NCBI GenBank assembly: GCA_017501255.1
Contig: JAFVXE010000048.1
Coordinates: 1 to 60,868 of the forward strand
Direction of reading: 5' to 3'
Length of the DNA: 60,868 bases
Origin: Clostridia bacterium
GTDB lineage: Bacteria > Bacillota > Clostridia > Christensenellales > Aristaeellaceae
The notes beneath the pieces were generated by a model. That model had not been told where the DNA came from, did not search any database, and saw only the letters and a list, made by a program, of their open reading frames with translations. Shown here one piece after another: positions 52,560 to 60,833 of the stretch. Position 1 is the stretch's first letter; every line of letters starts with the position of its first letter. A program made the translations under genes and the position numbers.

Positions 52560-52702
52560 TCGTTGGAACCAGCTTTGTTATTATAGCACGGGGCAATCCG
52601 TTCGTCAATCCCCAAAATGAAATTTTTCCGCTTGATTCAGCCCATGATTCAGCCCATGCACCACTCCCCCAATGTGACCAAACTGTAAAATACTGATTTT
52701 CC

Positions 52703-52731
52703 TTTGCACATCGCCGCCATTATGATATAAT
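52703..52731 (+). promoter_or_regulatory. Promoter of the PucR-type regulator and protease genes
   Basis: TTTGCA (52703-52708), 17-base spacer, TATAAT (52726-52731) preceded by TG. Confidence 0.7.
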
Positions 52732-52775
52732 ACCATCAGCCGTATCATTCAGCGGCATGAGAGGAGCGCCCTGCA

Positions 52776-53843
52776 TTGTATATCGAGAAAAGACATATCC
52801 GGAAAATCACCAAGCTGTTTCACAGCCTGACCATTCCGCTGCGGCTTGTAGATGCCTCCGGCCAGTGCATTGCACCGGAAGATGGCAATGATTTTGAAAT
52901 GCCGGATTCTGCTCTCTCCCCCTCCATCAATCATCGGATAGGGCGCAGTCTGTGCCGTGGGTTGGATATGAATCCGCCTGTCTATCTGGTGACGGAGGCT
53001 TCCGGTACCAGCGTAGAGGATTTGCTGGCCGTGGCGGATGCCATGCTGATGACCATGCTCAAAAGCAGCTATTCCATCTCCAGCTGTTCGGATGTATACC
53101 GTCGGGTGCTCCGGCAGGAATTGAACAGCATGGAGCTTACCTCCCACGTCAACGAGCATCAGATTGCCGTGGATATGCAGCGCTGCGTGCTGCTGTTCCG
53201 GTTTGAAAGTATCGAAAAAAGCGCCTATTCCATTCTTGGCGAGCTGATGCCTCTTTCCGACGGCGATGTGCTGGTGGAAATGAACCATGCCAGCGCCGCC
53301 CTGATCAAAGATATGGAAGGCGTTGACGGCATTGAGGAACTGACGCAATATGCGCAGGCGGTGCGGGAAACCGTTATGGAAGAAGCTGCCCTGAACGTAA
53401 ACGTTGGCATCGGTGAGGAAAAGAATACCCTGACCCAGCTCGGGCAAAGCTACGCAGAGGCCAAGCGTGCGCTGGAGGTTGGCTATCTGTTCCACCCGGA
53501 AGACTGCATTTACATCTACAGTCATATGCTGCTGGAACGGTTCCTGATGGGCATTCCTCAGGAGGATTGCCAGCATTTCCATTCGTTGCTGTTCAATCGG
53601 CGCACGGCAAAACTGTTCAATGAGGAAATGCTGCAAACCATCGATATGTTCTTCCGCAAGGATCTGAACCTGTCCGATACCGCCAGGCAGCTCTTCATCC
53701 ACCGCAATACGCTGGTCTACCGTCTGGACAAGGTGCTGCGCCTGACCGGGCTGGATCTTCGCCATTTCGATGATGCGGTGACCTTCAAAATCCTTTATGA
53801 ATTGAACAAATGCGGCAAGGACAGACCTTCCGCTGTCGAATAA
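52776..53843 (+). CDS. PucR/CdaR-type transcriptional regulator
   Basis: A 355-residue regulator with a TTG start (AGGAG nine bases upstream). The N-terminal 130 residues are of unknown fold; the middle resembles the GGDEF-derived domain of CdaR proteins (NVNVGIGEEKNTLTQLGQSY, AKRALEVGYLF); the C-terminal PucR helix-turn-helix is NLSDTARQLFIHRNTLVYRL then TGLDLRHFDDAVTF. Relatives activate sugar-acid, purine or proline genes. The only likely target nearby is the protease gene 28 bases downstream. Confidence 0.86.
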   Translation: MYIEKRHIRKITKLFHSLTIPLRLVDASGQCIAPEDGNDFEMPDSALSPSINHRIGRSLCRGLDMNPPVYLVTEASGTSVEDLLAVADAMLMTMLKSSYSISSCSDVYRRVLRQELNSMELTSHVNEHQIAVDMQRCVLLFRFESIEKSAYSILGELMPLSDGDVLVEMNHASAALIKDMEGVDGIEELTQYAQAVRETVMEEAALNVNVGIGEEKNTLTQLGQSYAEAKRALEVGYLFHPEDCIYIYSHMLLERFLMGIPQEDCQHFHSLLFNRRTAKLFNEEMLQTIDMFFRKDLNLSDTARQLFIHRNTLVYRLDKVLRLTGLDLRHFDDAVTFKILYELNKCGKDRPSAVE

Positions 53844-53871
53844 TGACTGATACAGAAAGGTAGAATGCTAA

Positions 53872-55125
53872 ATGAATCATTCCCCCAAACCCATTACCAA
53901 AGTTCTGATGCTCATCATCTGCCTGATGCTGATGCTGACCAGCTGTTCTTTGCTGCCCACCAATCTGACGGATGTGATCACCGGTCTGACCAATTCCGAA
54001 GGCGGTACGGTGACCATTTCCCGTGAGGAATACGAAGAACTGAAGCAATACCAGCAATTGGCTGAGATGATGGAGATCGTTGACCAGTTCTACTATCAGG
54101 AGCCCAGCCACGAGGATATGCTGGACGGTGCCTGCATGGGCCTTTTGTACGGTCTGGACGATCCCTACACCTTCTATTATTCCCCCGAAGACTTTGCTGC
54201 CATGTGGGAAGAGGATGAGGGCGAATACGCCGGCATCGGCATCCAGATCATGGGCAACTACAACACCGGCCTGTGCACCGTCAGCCGTGTATTCCTGGAC
54301 AGCCCCGCCATGGAGGTGGGTATGCTCAAGGGCGACGTGCTCATCAAGGTGGAAGACATTGATGTGACGGCCACCACCTTGCAGGATGCGGTGGACATCA
54401 TGCGCGGTGAAGTGGGTCAGCCCGTCAGCGTGCAGGTGATGCGCGGCGATCAGGTGCTGGATTTCGTCATCACCCGTGCCGTGGTGCACGTCAACTGGGT
54501 CAACTCCTGCATGATGGAAGGCGATGTTGGCTATATCTCCCTGTATGAATTCAGCGGCGACTGCGCTGTGGGTTTTGAAGAACACTTCAACAAGCTGATG
54601 GAACAGGGTGCCAAGGCGCTGATTGTTGACCTGCGTGATAACCCCGGCGGCTGGGTGGATGCTGCCATCAAGATTGCCGACCTGTTCATGGACAAGGGCG
54701 AAGTGGCCTCCCTGCGCTACCGGGATGGTAGCGGTGAAACCTACACCACTGAGGATGGCTCCAATCCCATTCCCATGGTGGTGCTCATCAACGAAAACTC
54801 TGCATCTGCCAGCGAAATTCTCTCCGGCGCTTTGCAGGACCACAACCGTGCCACCATCGTGGGCGTACAGTCCTACGGCAAGGGCGTTGTGCAGTATGTG
54901 CTGCCTGTTGGCAGCGATGGCGCCGGTATGCAGGTGACGGTTGCCCAGTACTTCACGCCCAATGGCAACGAAGTGCATCATGTGGGCATCACCCCGGATG
55001 TGGTGGTGGAAATGCCGGAAGAACAGAAGAGTATGTTCTTTGAGATCGGCGACCTGACCGATGTGCAGCTGAACGAAGCCTACAAAATCGCTCTTGACTT
55101 GCTGAACAATTCTCAGGTAGAATAA
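53872..55125 (+). CDS. Lipoprotein S41 carboxy-terminal processing protease
   Basis: A 417-residue CtpA-like serine protease. A lipobox ends at Cys25 (LMLTSC), so it is tethered to the outer face of the membrane. A PDZ domain (GIGIQIMG...SPAMEVGMLKGDVLIKVEDI) precedes the catalytic core with INENSASASE (nucleophile Ser) and VQSYGKGVVQ (general-base Lys). It may process cell-wall or sporulation proteins. Encoded 28 bases after the regulator. Confidence 0.93.
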   Translation: MNHSPKPITKVLMLIICLMLMLTSCSLLPTNLTDVITGLTNSEGGTVTISREEYEELKQYQQLAEMMEIVDQFYYQEPSHEDMLDGACMGLLYGLDDPYTFYYSPEDFAAMWEEDEGEYAGIGIQIMGNYNTGLCTVSRVFLDSPAMEVGMLKGDVLIKVEDIDVTATTLQDAVDIMRGEVGQPVSVQVMRGDQVLDFVITRAVVHVNWVNSCMMEGDVGYISLYEFSGDCAVGFEEHFNKLMEQGAKALIVDLRDNPGGWVDAAIKIADLFMDKGEVASLRYRDGSGETYTTEDGSNPIPMVVLINENSASASEILSGALQDHNRATIVGVQSYGKGVVQYVLPVGSDGAGMQVTVAQYFTPNGNEVHHVGITPDVVVEMPEEQKSMFFEIGDLTDVQLNEAYKIALDLLNNSQVE

Positions 55126-55260
55126 CAACGACAACCAAAGCGCCCAGCCGCCAAAGCCAAGCGATAACGTGAAGCCAAGGGGCCTGAGCGCCTGAAAATA
55201 CTCCGGGTTGCGGGTGCGGGCATTCATGCCTTCACCCAAGATGGGAAGGAGGCGCATTTT

Positions 55261-55284
55261 GTGATGCTTTCTTTATCACCGTAG
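55261..55284 (+). CDS. Possible leader peptide, seven codons
   Basis: GTG ATG CTT TCT TTA TCA CCG TAG, with AAGGAGG eight bases before the GTG. The stop codon lies in the 5' arm of the following terminator stem, as in translation-controlled attenuators. Only a candidate: it is very short, and a leader with Leu/Ser codons is not obviously linked to a substrate. Confidence 0.35.
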   Translation: MMLSLSP

Positions 55285-55318
55285 AGCAGCCCATTGGCTG
55301 AATCTGCGGTGTTTTTTT
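55277..55318 (+). terminator. Terminator-like hairpin ahead of the TM1266-ABC operon
   Basis: CACCGTAGA (55277-55285) pairs with TCTGCGGTG (55303-55311), with an inner CAGCC/GGCTG stem, followed by seven T. It may end the protease transcript or act as an attenuator for the genes that start 29 bases later. The remaining gap 55126-55245 has no recognised riboswitch. Confidence 0.75.
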
Positions 55319-55346
55319 GGTTTCAACAAGGGAGGATATGGGTACG

Positions 55347-55610
55347 ATGGAAGAGAGGTTGGGATTCGTCGGTATCGTCATGCAGGACCGCACGGCTGCT
55401 GAAAGCGTGAACCGGATTGTGGGTTCCTTTGCACACATCATCCGGGGACGGATGGGCATACCCGATCAGGAAAGCGGCGAAGCAGTGATCGGACTGATTG
55501 TGAAGGGCGGCAACGATGAACTGGGTGCACTGACCGGAAAACTGGGCAATTTGCCCGGTGTGCAGGTCAAAAGCGCACTGACCGCCTCCAAAAAAAGAAA
55601 GGATGACTAA
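55347..55610 (+). CDS. TM1266-family (iron-only hydrogenase system) regulator-like protein
   Basis: An 87-residue small protein. The pattern MEERLGFVGIVMQDRT...VNRIVGSFAHIIRGRMGIP...AVIGLIVKGGNDELGALTGKLGNLPGVQVK matches the TM1266 family, an ACT/NikR C-terminal-like fold often annotated as iron-only hydrogenase system putative regulator because many copies lie beside HydEFG. Its ligand is unknown. It is the first gene of an ABC transporter operon. ATG 55338 is an alternative start but lies two bases from GGAGG; family members begin as chosen. Confidence 0.8.
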   Translation: MEERLGFVGIVMQDRTAAESVNRIVGSFAHIIRGRMGIPDQESGEAVIGLIVKGGNDELGALTGKLGNLPGVQVKSALTASKKRKDD

Positions 55611-55614
55611 CCAT

Positions 55615-56574
55615 ATGAAGAAGTTTGTTTCCATTTTGATGACTTTGATTCTTACGCTTTCTCTGGCTACCTGCGCAGTAGCCGAACCTCTGGCTGATGT
55701 GGCCGCTTTGAAGGGTCCCACCGCCATGGGTATGGTGAAGATGATGAATGATGACGCTGGTGCCAACTGGAATTTCTCCATTGCTGCCGCTGCGGATGAA
55801 ATTGCTCCCAAGCTGATTCAGGGCGAACTGGACATTGCTGCCGTGCCCGCCAATCTGGCTGCCACCCTCTACAACAAAACCCAGGGCAAAGTGCAGGTGC
55901 TGGCTATCAACACGCTGGGTGTGCTGTACATTATTGAAAACGGCGAAACCGTGCAGTCTGTGGCCGATCTGAAGGGCCGCACCATCTACTCTGCCGGTCA
56001 GGGCGCAACCCCTGAGTATGCGCTGAACTACATCCTCAAGGAGAATGGCATTGATCCCGTCAATGATGTGAACATCATTTTCTCCAAGGAACACACCGAG
56101 TGCCTCAACGCTGTTCTGAACGATGAAAACGCCGTTGCTTTGCTGCCCCAGCCCTTTGTGACCACCGCCATGTCCAAGGCCCCCGGCGTGCGCATTGCCC
56201 TGGATTTGAACCAGCTGTGGGCGGATGTGCAGGAAGGCAAGGAAAACCAGAGCGCTCTGCTGACCGGCGTTGTGGTTGCCCGCACGGAGTTTGTTGAGAA
56301 CAACCCCGAAGCCGTGAACGCCTTCATGGATGCTTATGCCTCTTCCGTGCTGTTTGCCAATGAAAACGTGGATGAAACCGCTGCTTTGATCGGCGCTTAC
56401 GAAATCGTTCCGGAAGCAGTTGCCAAAGCTGCTCTCCCCTACTGCTGCATTGTGATGATCGAGGGCGAAGAGATGGCTGAAAAGCTCTCCGGTTATCTGC
56501 AGGTGCTCTTTGACCAGAATCCCGCCTCTGTGGGCGGCGCAATGCCTAATGAAGACTTCTACTTCCAGCGCTGA
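55615..56574 (+). CDS. NitT/TauT-type ABC substrate-binding protein
   Basis: A 319-residue exported binding protein. Signal peptide to about residue 23 (ATCAVA). The fold is SsuA/ThiY-like: KGPTAMGMVKMMND, ELDIAAVPANLAATLYNKT, GVLYIIENGETVQSVADLKGR, AGQGATPEYALNYIL and VARTEFVENNPEAVNAF. Relatives bind taurine, sulfonates, thiamine precursors or organic cofactors. Substrate cannot be fixed. It starts four bases after the TM1266-family stop. Confidence 0.88.
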   Translation: MKKFVSILMTLILTLSLATCAVAEPLADVAALKGPTAMGMVKMMNDDAGANWNFSIAAAADEIAPKLIQGELDIAAVPANLAATLYNKTQGKVQVLAINTLGVLYIIENGETVQSVADLKGRTIYSAGQGATPEYALNYILKENGIDPVNDVNIIFSKEHTECLNAVLNDENAVALLPQPFVTTAMSKAPGVRIALDLNQLWADVQEGKENQSALLTGVVVARTEFVENNPEAVNAFMDAYASSVLFANENVDETAALIGAYEIVPEAVAKAALPYCCIVMIEGEEMAEKLSGYLQVLFDQNPASVGGAMPNEDFYFQR

Positions 56575-57313
56575 AACCCGTAAGATGCCTTTCTGGGCGG
56601 TGCTTTTCTGGCTGCTGGTGTGGCAGATTGCCGCCATGCTGATGGATCAGCCGCTTTTGCTGGTTTCTCCTCTGGATACCCTCAAGCGGCTTTCCAGCCT
56701 TGTTCTGGAGCCCATCTTCTGGAAATCCATCGCCTTCTCTGTGGGGAAGATCATGCTGGGATTTGGTCTGAGCTGCCTGCTGGGCATTGTACTGGCAGTA
56801 TTGGCGTACCGGTTTCGACCGGTGCGCCAGCTGCTCTCCCCGCTGACAGCCACCATCAAGGCCATCCCTGTTGCATCCTTTGTGATTCTCGCGCTTTTGT
56901 GGGTATCCAGCAAGAACCTGTCCGTCCTGATCAGCGTGATGATTGGCTTCCCGGTGATCTACCTCAATACGCTGACCGGCCTTGACAGCATCGACCACAA
57001 GCTGGTGGAGATGGCCCGGGTTTTCCGGGTGCCCCTTGGCAAGAAGCTCGGCGTGGTATATTTCAGTCAGGTATTGCCGTTTCTGCGTTCCGGTCTGAAT
57101 GTAGCCGTGGGGCTGTGCTGGAAAAGCGGCGTTGCCGCCGAGGTGATCGGTATTCCTTCCGGTTCCGTGGGTCAGCAGTTGTACAATGCCAAAGTCTATC
57201 TGGAAACCGCTGATTTGTTCTGCTGGACGGTGGTGATCGTTCTTTTGAGCGTGGCCTGTGAAAAACTGTTGATGCTTTTATTCAAGCAAGCGGAAAGGTG
57301 GGCTTTGCGATGA
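56549..57313 (+). CDS. NitT/TauT-type ABC permease
   Basis: A 254-residue permease with about six helices. The conserved segment TIKAIPVASFVILALLWV and the coupling loop IDHKLVEMARVFRVPLGKKL are typical of SsuC/TauC/ThiX proteins. The start overlaps the binding-protein gene by 26 bases; ribosome site weak, so the true start may be the ATG at 56585. Confidence 0.87.
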   Translation: MKTSTSSAETRKMPFWAVLFWLLVWQIAAMLMDQPLLLVSPLDTLKRLSSLVLEPIFWKSIAFSVGKIMLGFGLSCLLGIVLAVLAYRFRPVRQLLSPLTATIKAIPVASFVILALLWVSSKNLSVLISVMIGFPVIYLNTLTGLDSIDHKLVEMARVFRVPLGKKLGVVYFSQVLPFLRSGLNVAVGLCWKSGVAAEVIGIPSGSVGQQLYNAKVYLETADLFCWTVVIVLLSVACEKLLMLLFKQAERWALR

Positions 57314-57876
57314 TCGAAATCATTGACCTGTGCAAAGCCTTTGATGGCAAAGTGGTGCTGGAGCACTTCGATTTGCAGTTGGAGGATGGTCAGCGATATG
57401 CGCTGATGGGCACATCCGGCAGCGGCAAAACCACACTGCTGAACCTGATCATGGGCCTGATCCAGCCGGACAGCGGCCATATCATTGCCCCGCAGGGTTT
57501 GAAAATCAGCGCTGTGTTTCAGGAAAACCGCCTGATTGAAGGCATGACTCCTGCCGCCAATATCCGTTTGGTGGCTGCTGTTGACAATGAGCGTATCCAT
57601 CAGGTGCTTCTGGCGCTGGGCATTGAGGAAGACAGTCTGAACCAGCCTGTAAGCACCTACAGCGGCGGTATGAAGCGCCGTGTGGCCATTGCCAGAGCCC
57701 TGCTCAGCGATTATAACTTGCTTTTGCTGGATGAGCCCTACAAGGGTCTGGACGAGGAAACCCGTCAACAGGTCATTGCAGTGGTAGAGGAGATGTCCCG
57801 TGAAAAAACCGTTCTGATGGTTACCCATAACCCAGAGGACGTTCGAGGCCATCAATTGATTGAATTTGCTGAATAA
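57310..57876 (+). CDS. NitT/TauT-type ABC ATPase, compact form
   Basis: A 188-residue ATPase, shorter than the usual 240-260, ending soon after the switch His. Walker A is MGTSGSGKTTLLN, Q-loop FQENRLIEGMTP, signature YSGGMKRRVAIARAL, Walker B LLLLDEPYKGLDEE and H-loop VTHNPED, so it should be active. It lacks the extra C-terminal helices. It starts with an ATGA overlap on the permease stop; a GTG at 57298 is less likely. Confidence 0.93.
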   Translation: MIEIIDLCKAFDGKVVLEHFDLQLEDGQRYALMGTSGSGKTTLLNLIMGLIQPDSGHIIAPQGLKISAVFQENRLIEGMTPAANIRLVAAVDNERIHQVLLALGIEEDSLNQPVSTYSGGMKRRVAIARALLSDYNLLLLDEPYKGLDEETRQQVIAVVEEMSREKTVLMVTHNPEDVRGHQLIEFAE

Positions 57877-57883
57877 ATTGCGC

Positions 57884-57920
57884 CGCCCGTGGATTCCTCC
57901 GGAATCGCACGGGCGTTTTT
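57884..57920 (+). terminator. Terminator of the TM1266-ABC operon
   Basis: A long, almost perfect stem (CGCCCGTG GATTCC with GGAATC G CACGGGCG) around a three-base loop, followed by five T. Confidence 0.95.
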
Positions 57921-57990
57921 GACAGCTGGATCCTTTGTGGATTCACTCCAAATTTCAGCAAATGCCAATATTGCCTGTCCTTTCGATACG

Positions 57991-58023
57991 AAAACCGCCC
58001 AAGCCGAAGCCTGGACGGTTTTT
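57991..58023 (-). terminator. Terminator of the SH3/peptidoglycan-binding gene
   Basis: AAAACCG and CGGTTTT with inner CCA/TGG pairs, T-rich on the minus strand after the stop at 58036. Confidence 0.72.
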
Positions 58024-58035
58024 ATCCGTGTGGTT

Positions 58036-60627
58036 TTACTTCCCCGCACGCCGCAGCGTCTCTTCCCAGCCAAGATCAATGGCTTTCTGGTGAGAGGTGG
58101 CATAGGGACCGATGGACTGCACCTGCGCCATGGTCCGGGGGAAGTGGATGCACAGGTGGCCATCAAAGTTGTTATCCTTGATATGATAGACCTCGTGGGG
58201 CGTGTTGTGCGTGGATGCCAGATAGATGGAACCATCGCTGAAAACCACCCACACCGCTTTGGGAGTCCAAGTGGTCTTTCCGCCAAAGGCACGGTTCATA
58301 TTGGCAGTATCCTCGGCGGTGATGGGCTCCGCATCGGCATGAGCGCCGTTGGAGAAAATATTGACGTGCCAGGAAATACCGTTGGTAAAGTCATATACCG
58401 TGGCATTGGGATAAGTGCGGGCTTTGGCACGTACTTCGTCGTACCAGTTTGCATATCTGACGCTGCTGGCGCTGATGCTGCCGCTGGGAATCGTCAAAGC
58501 CCCGGTATTGCTCTGGCTGCCGGATGCGGAAACAGCGGTGGTTTTATTCAGCAGATTGATGGTCTTGCTGCCCGCAATGCCATCCGCCTTGAGACCGTTG
58601 GCCTTCTGGAAATTGATCACCGCCAGGCTGGTCTTGGTGCCGAAGATGCCGTCTGCTTTGCCGCTAAAATAACCAAGGGCGATCAAACGATTCTGCAAGG
58701 ATCGTACCGCTTCGCTGGCAATGCCCGCTTTCAGGGTAGTACCGGTCTGCACCTTATTGCTGACCACAGAAGTGGATTCCAACGCTGCCAGCGTCTTGCT
58801 TCCGGCTTCACCGTCACGCACCAGCCCGTTGGCCTTCTGGAAAGCAAGTAGTGCCTCACGGGTGTTTTTGCCAAATTTACCATCCGCAGTACCGCTGAGA
58901 TAGCCAAGGGCGATCAAGCGATTTTGCAGACTGACTACCTCCTCACCTTCACTGCCCATACGCAGAACAGCGCTGGTGGTGACCACTGCATTGCCACGAA
59001 CCGCATCGTCGCTGTACAGCTTAACCTGGGTATCATAGCCAGCTTTGCCATCCACTTTCAGCCCGTTAGCGGACTGGAAATTCCGGATGGCCGTAATATC
59101 ATCACTGAGGCATACGCCATCCAGACGGGAAGTGTAATAGCCCAACTCCTGCAAGCGCTTCTGCAACTGCAAAACCACATCGCCACGGGTACCCGCCATG
59201 ATCAGCACCACATTATCTTTGGTGATCTCCGGGGTGCCGCTGCCAAGGACGCTGTCATCCTCTTCCGTGGAGGGAGCAGGCGTTGCGGTAGGTTCGGCAT
59301 AAACAGGATGGGCTGCAAAGAGCACCGCCCGGGTCTTCACGCCGCAAATACCGTCGGGATCAAGGCCATTGGCCTTCTGGAATGCCTTGAGAGCACTGAC
59401 GCTGCCGCTGCCGAACTTGCCGTCCAGTTTGCCATTGTAGTAACCAAGCTCCGCCAGACGGGTCTGCACTTTCAGGGCATCATCGCTCTGGTCATCAGGA
59501 CGAACAATGCCGGAAGGAGGAGCAGGCGTAGGCGACGGGGTGGGGGTAACCACTGCCGACGCCGTCAGCACAGAAGCGCCATAGAGCACATTCTGATCAG
59601 AGGGATCCAGTTCGCCGTCCTGCATCAAGCCATGCTTGGCTTCAAAAGCCTTGATGGCTGCCTGGGTAGCTTTATCATTGATACCGGTGATCTCATCGGT
59701 ATAGTAGCCCAGATCGCTCAGCTGCTGCTGCGCACGGCGCACAGCCTCGCCCTGGGACTGTTCACGGATATAGGGCGTACCGACAGGGGCGCAGGTCTTG
59801 ATCACCTTACGGTAGCCCTGCTTATTCTTGGGTTTGCCTTCATAAAGCAGATACTGCAATTCTTCATCAGCAATGCCATTCTGCTCCAGCCCGTTCCGCT
59901 TCTGGAACAGTTTCAGCGCAGTGGTGGTCTTGCTGCCAAACTTGCCGTCCGCTTCCCCTTCCGCCAGATAGCCCAGCTCAATGAGCGCTTCCTGCAGGGT
60001 CTTCACGTGCACATTGGCATCGCCAGCGGTCACGCTGGTATACTTGGATGCCTCGGGACGCACGGTGGGCGCAGGCGTGGGCGTGGGCAGCGGAATATCC
60101 GCCAGATTCAGGTATCCAGCCACCACATAGCCGGTCTTGCCCTCGTGCTTGATCTTGGCAAAGCCGTTCACATCCACATCCATCACTTCTACCGGCGCAC
60201 CGGGCAGCAGGGTACGGATCACCTTGGCTTCCGCCTCTGCCTTCTGGCGCATCTTTACCTTACCGGCAACTGTGGTATCGTAAGGATAGGTGCTGATAGC
60301 GGCCGGAGGATTCAGCTGAATGGAAGGATCGGGGCTGGGATCCGCACTGGGATCCAGACCATCCACATAAACGCACATGGCATAGCCGGTCTCGCCCTGA
60401 TACTCGATCTTGTACCAATCGCCGGTCTTGCCCAGCACACGGATGGGATCCCCTGCCTTGATCTTGCTCAGCACAACAGCGCTGCTGCTGGCCCGCTTGC
60501 GCAGATTCACATCATCCATGCTGACAGAATCGTAAGGATAGGAGGCAGCCAAAGCAGGCGCCATGACGCTCAAAATCAGCGCCGTGATCAAAACAGCCGC
60601 TGCCATACGAACAATGGACTTCGTCAT
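58036..60627 (-). CDS. Secreted SH3b and multi-PG_binding protein with unusual C-terminal domain
   Basis: An 863-residue wall protein. Signal peptide to about residue 28 (APALA), two bacterial SH3 domains (about 36-90 and 118-175: MDDVNLRKRASSS; KVKMRQKAEAE), then six PG_binding_1 repeats between about 205 and 690 (each with LG(Y)...DGxFG...FQKxNGL), separated by Pro/Thr linkers. The C-terminal 150 residues carry ISWHVNIFSNGAHAD and DNNFDGHLCIHFPRT, with conserved-looking His and Cys; it recalls the H/C active site of L,D-transpeptidases but lacks SHGC, so its activity is unknown. GGAGGG six bases before the ATG. Confidence 0.86.
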   Translation of the reverse strand: MTKSIVRMAAAVLITALILSVMAPALAASYPYDSVSMDDVNLRKRASSSAVVLSKIKAGDPIRVLGKTGDWYKIEYQGETGYAMCVYVDGLDPSADPSPDPSIQLNPPAAISTYPYDTTVAGKVKMRQKAEAEAKVIRTLLPGAPVEVMDVDVNGFAKIKHEGKTGYVVAGYLNLADIPLPTPTPAPTVRPEASKYTSVTAGDANVHVKTLQEALIELGYLAEGEADGKFGSKTTTALKLFQKRNGLEQNGIADEELQYLLYEGKPKNKQGYRKVIKTCAPVGTPYIREQSQGEAVRRAQQQLSDLGYYTDEITGINDKATQAAIKAFEAKHGLMQDGELDPSDQNVLYGASVLTASAVVTPTPSPTPAPPSGIVRPDDQSDDALKVQTRLAELGYYNGKLDGKFGSGSVSALKAFQKANGLDPDGICGVKTRAVLFAAHPVYAEPTATPAPSTEEDDSVLGSGTPEITKDNVVLIMAGTRGDVVLQLQKRLQELGYYTSRLDGVCLSDDITAIRNFQSANGLKVDGKAGYDTQVKLYSDDAVRGNAVVTTSAVLRMGSEGEEVVSLQNRLIALGYLSGTADGKFGKNTREALLAFQKANGLVRDGEAGSKTLAALESTSVVSNKVQTGTTLKAGIASEAVRSLQNRLIALGYFSGKADGIFGTKTSLAVINFQKANGLKADGIAGSKTINLLNKTTAVSASGSQSNTGALTIPSGSISASSVRYANWYDEVRAKARTYPNATVYDFTNGISWHVNIFSNGAHADAEPITAEDTANMNRAFGGKTTWTPKAVWVVFSDGSIYLASTHNTPHEVYHIKDNNFDGHLCIHFPRTMAQVQSIGPYATSHQKAIDLGWEETLRRAGK

Positions 60628-60665
60628 CGTACACCCTCCAAAAGGTATATATGTTACCATTCCTT

Positions 60666-60694
60666 ATTGTATGGCAAATTGTTAAGCGTGTCAA
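60666..60694 (-). promoter_or_regulatory. Promoter of the SH3/peptidoglycan-binding gene
   Basis: Minus-strand TTGACA (60689-60694), 17-base spacer, TACAAT (60666-60671). Confidence 0.83.
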
Positions 60695-60833
60695 GTATTT
60701 GTGTCACAGTTGTGTAACATTTTTAACAATGGTTGACTGTAAAATGAAATAGGACAGAAGATAAAGAAAAGGAACCAAAGCGAACCTGTGGTAAAATTGA
60801 AGCACCACACAACAATAGACCAGGAGGTTCGCC

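Noticed and set aside
52571..52702. Further RNA genes in the gap after the serine tRNAs
   Set aside because: No cloverleaf or other structured RNA pattern was found; only the promoter at 52703-52731 follows.
55126..55320. TPP riboswitch ahead of the NitT/TauT-type transporter
   Set aside because: Expected for a thiamine-precursor importer, but the conserved CUGAGA, ACCUGAUC and GCGUAGGGA elements are not present in order.
57310..57876. This ATPase as the missing motor of the 36350-49776 importer
   Set aside because: It overlaps its own NitT/TauT permease and is too short; it lacks the C-terminal regulatory region of MsmX/MalK ATPases.
58924..60717. A 597-codon plus-strand frame opposite the SH3/peptidoglycan-binding gene
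   Set aside because: The repeats and signal peptide on the minus strand are unmistakable; the plus-strand frame is their shadow.
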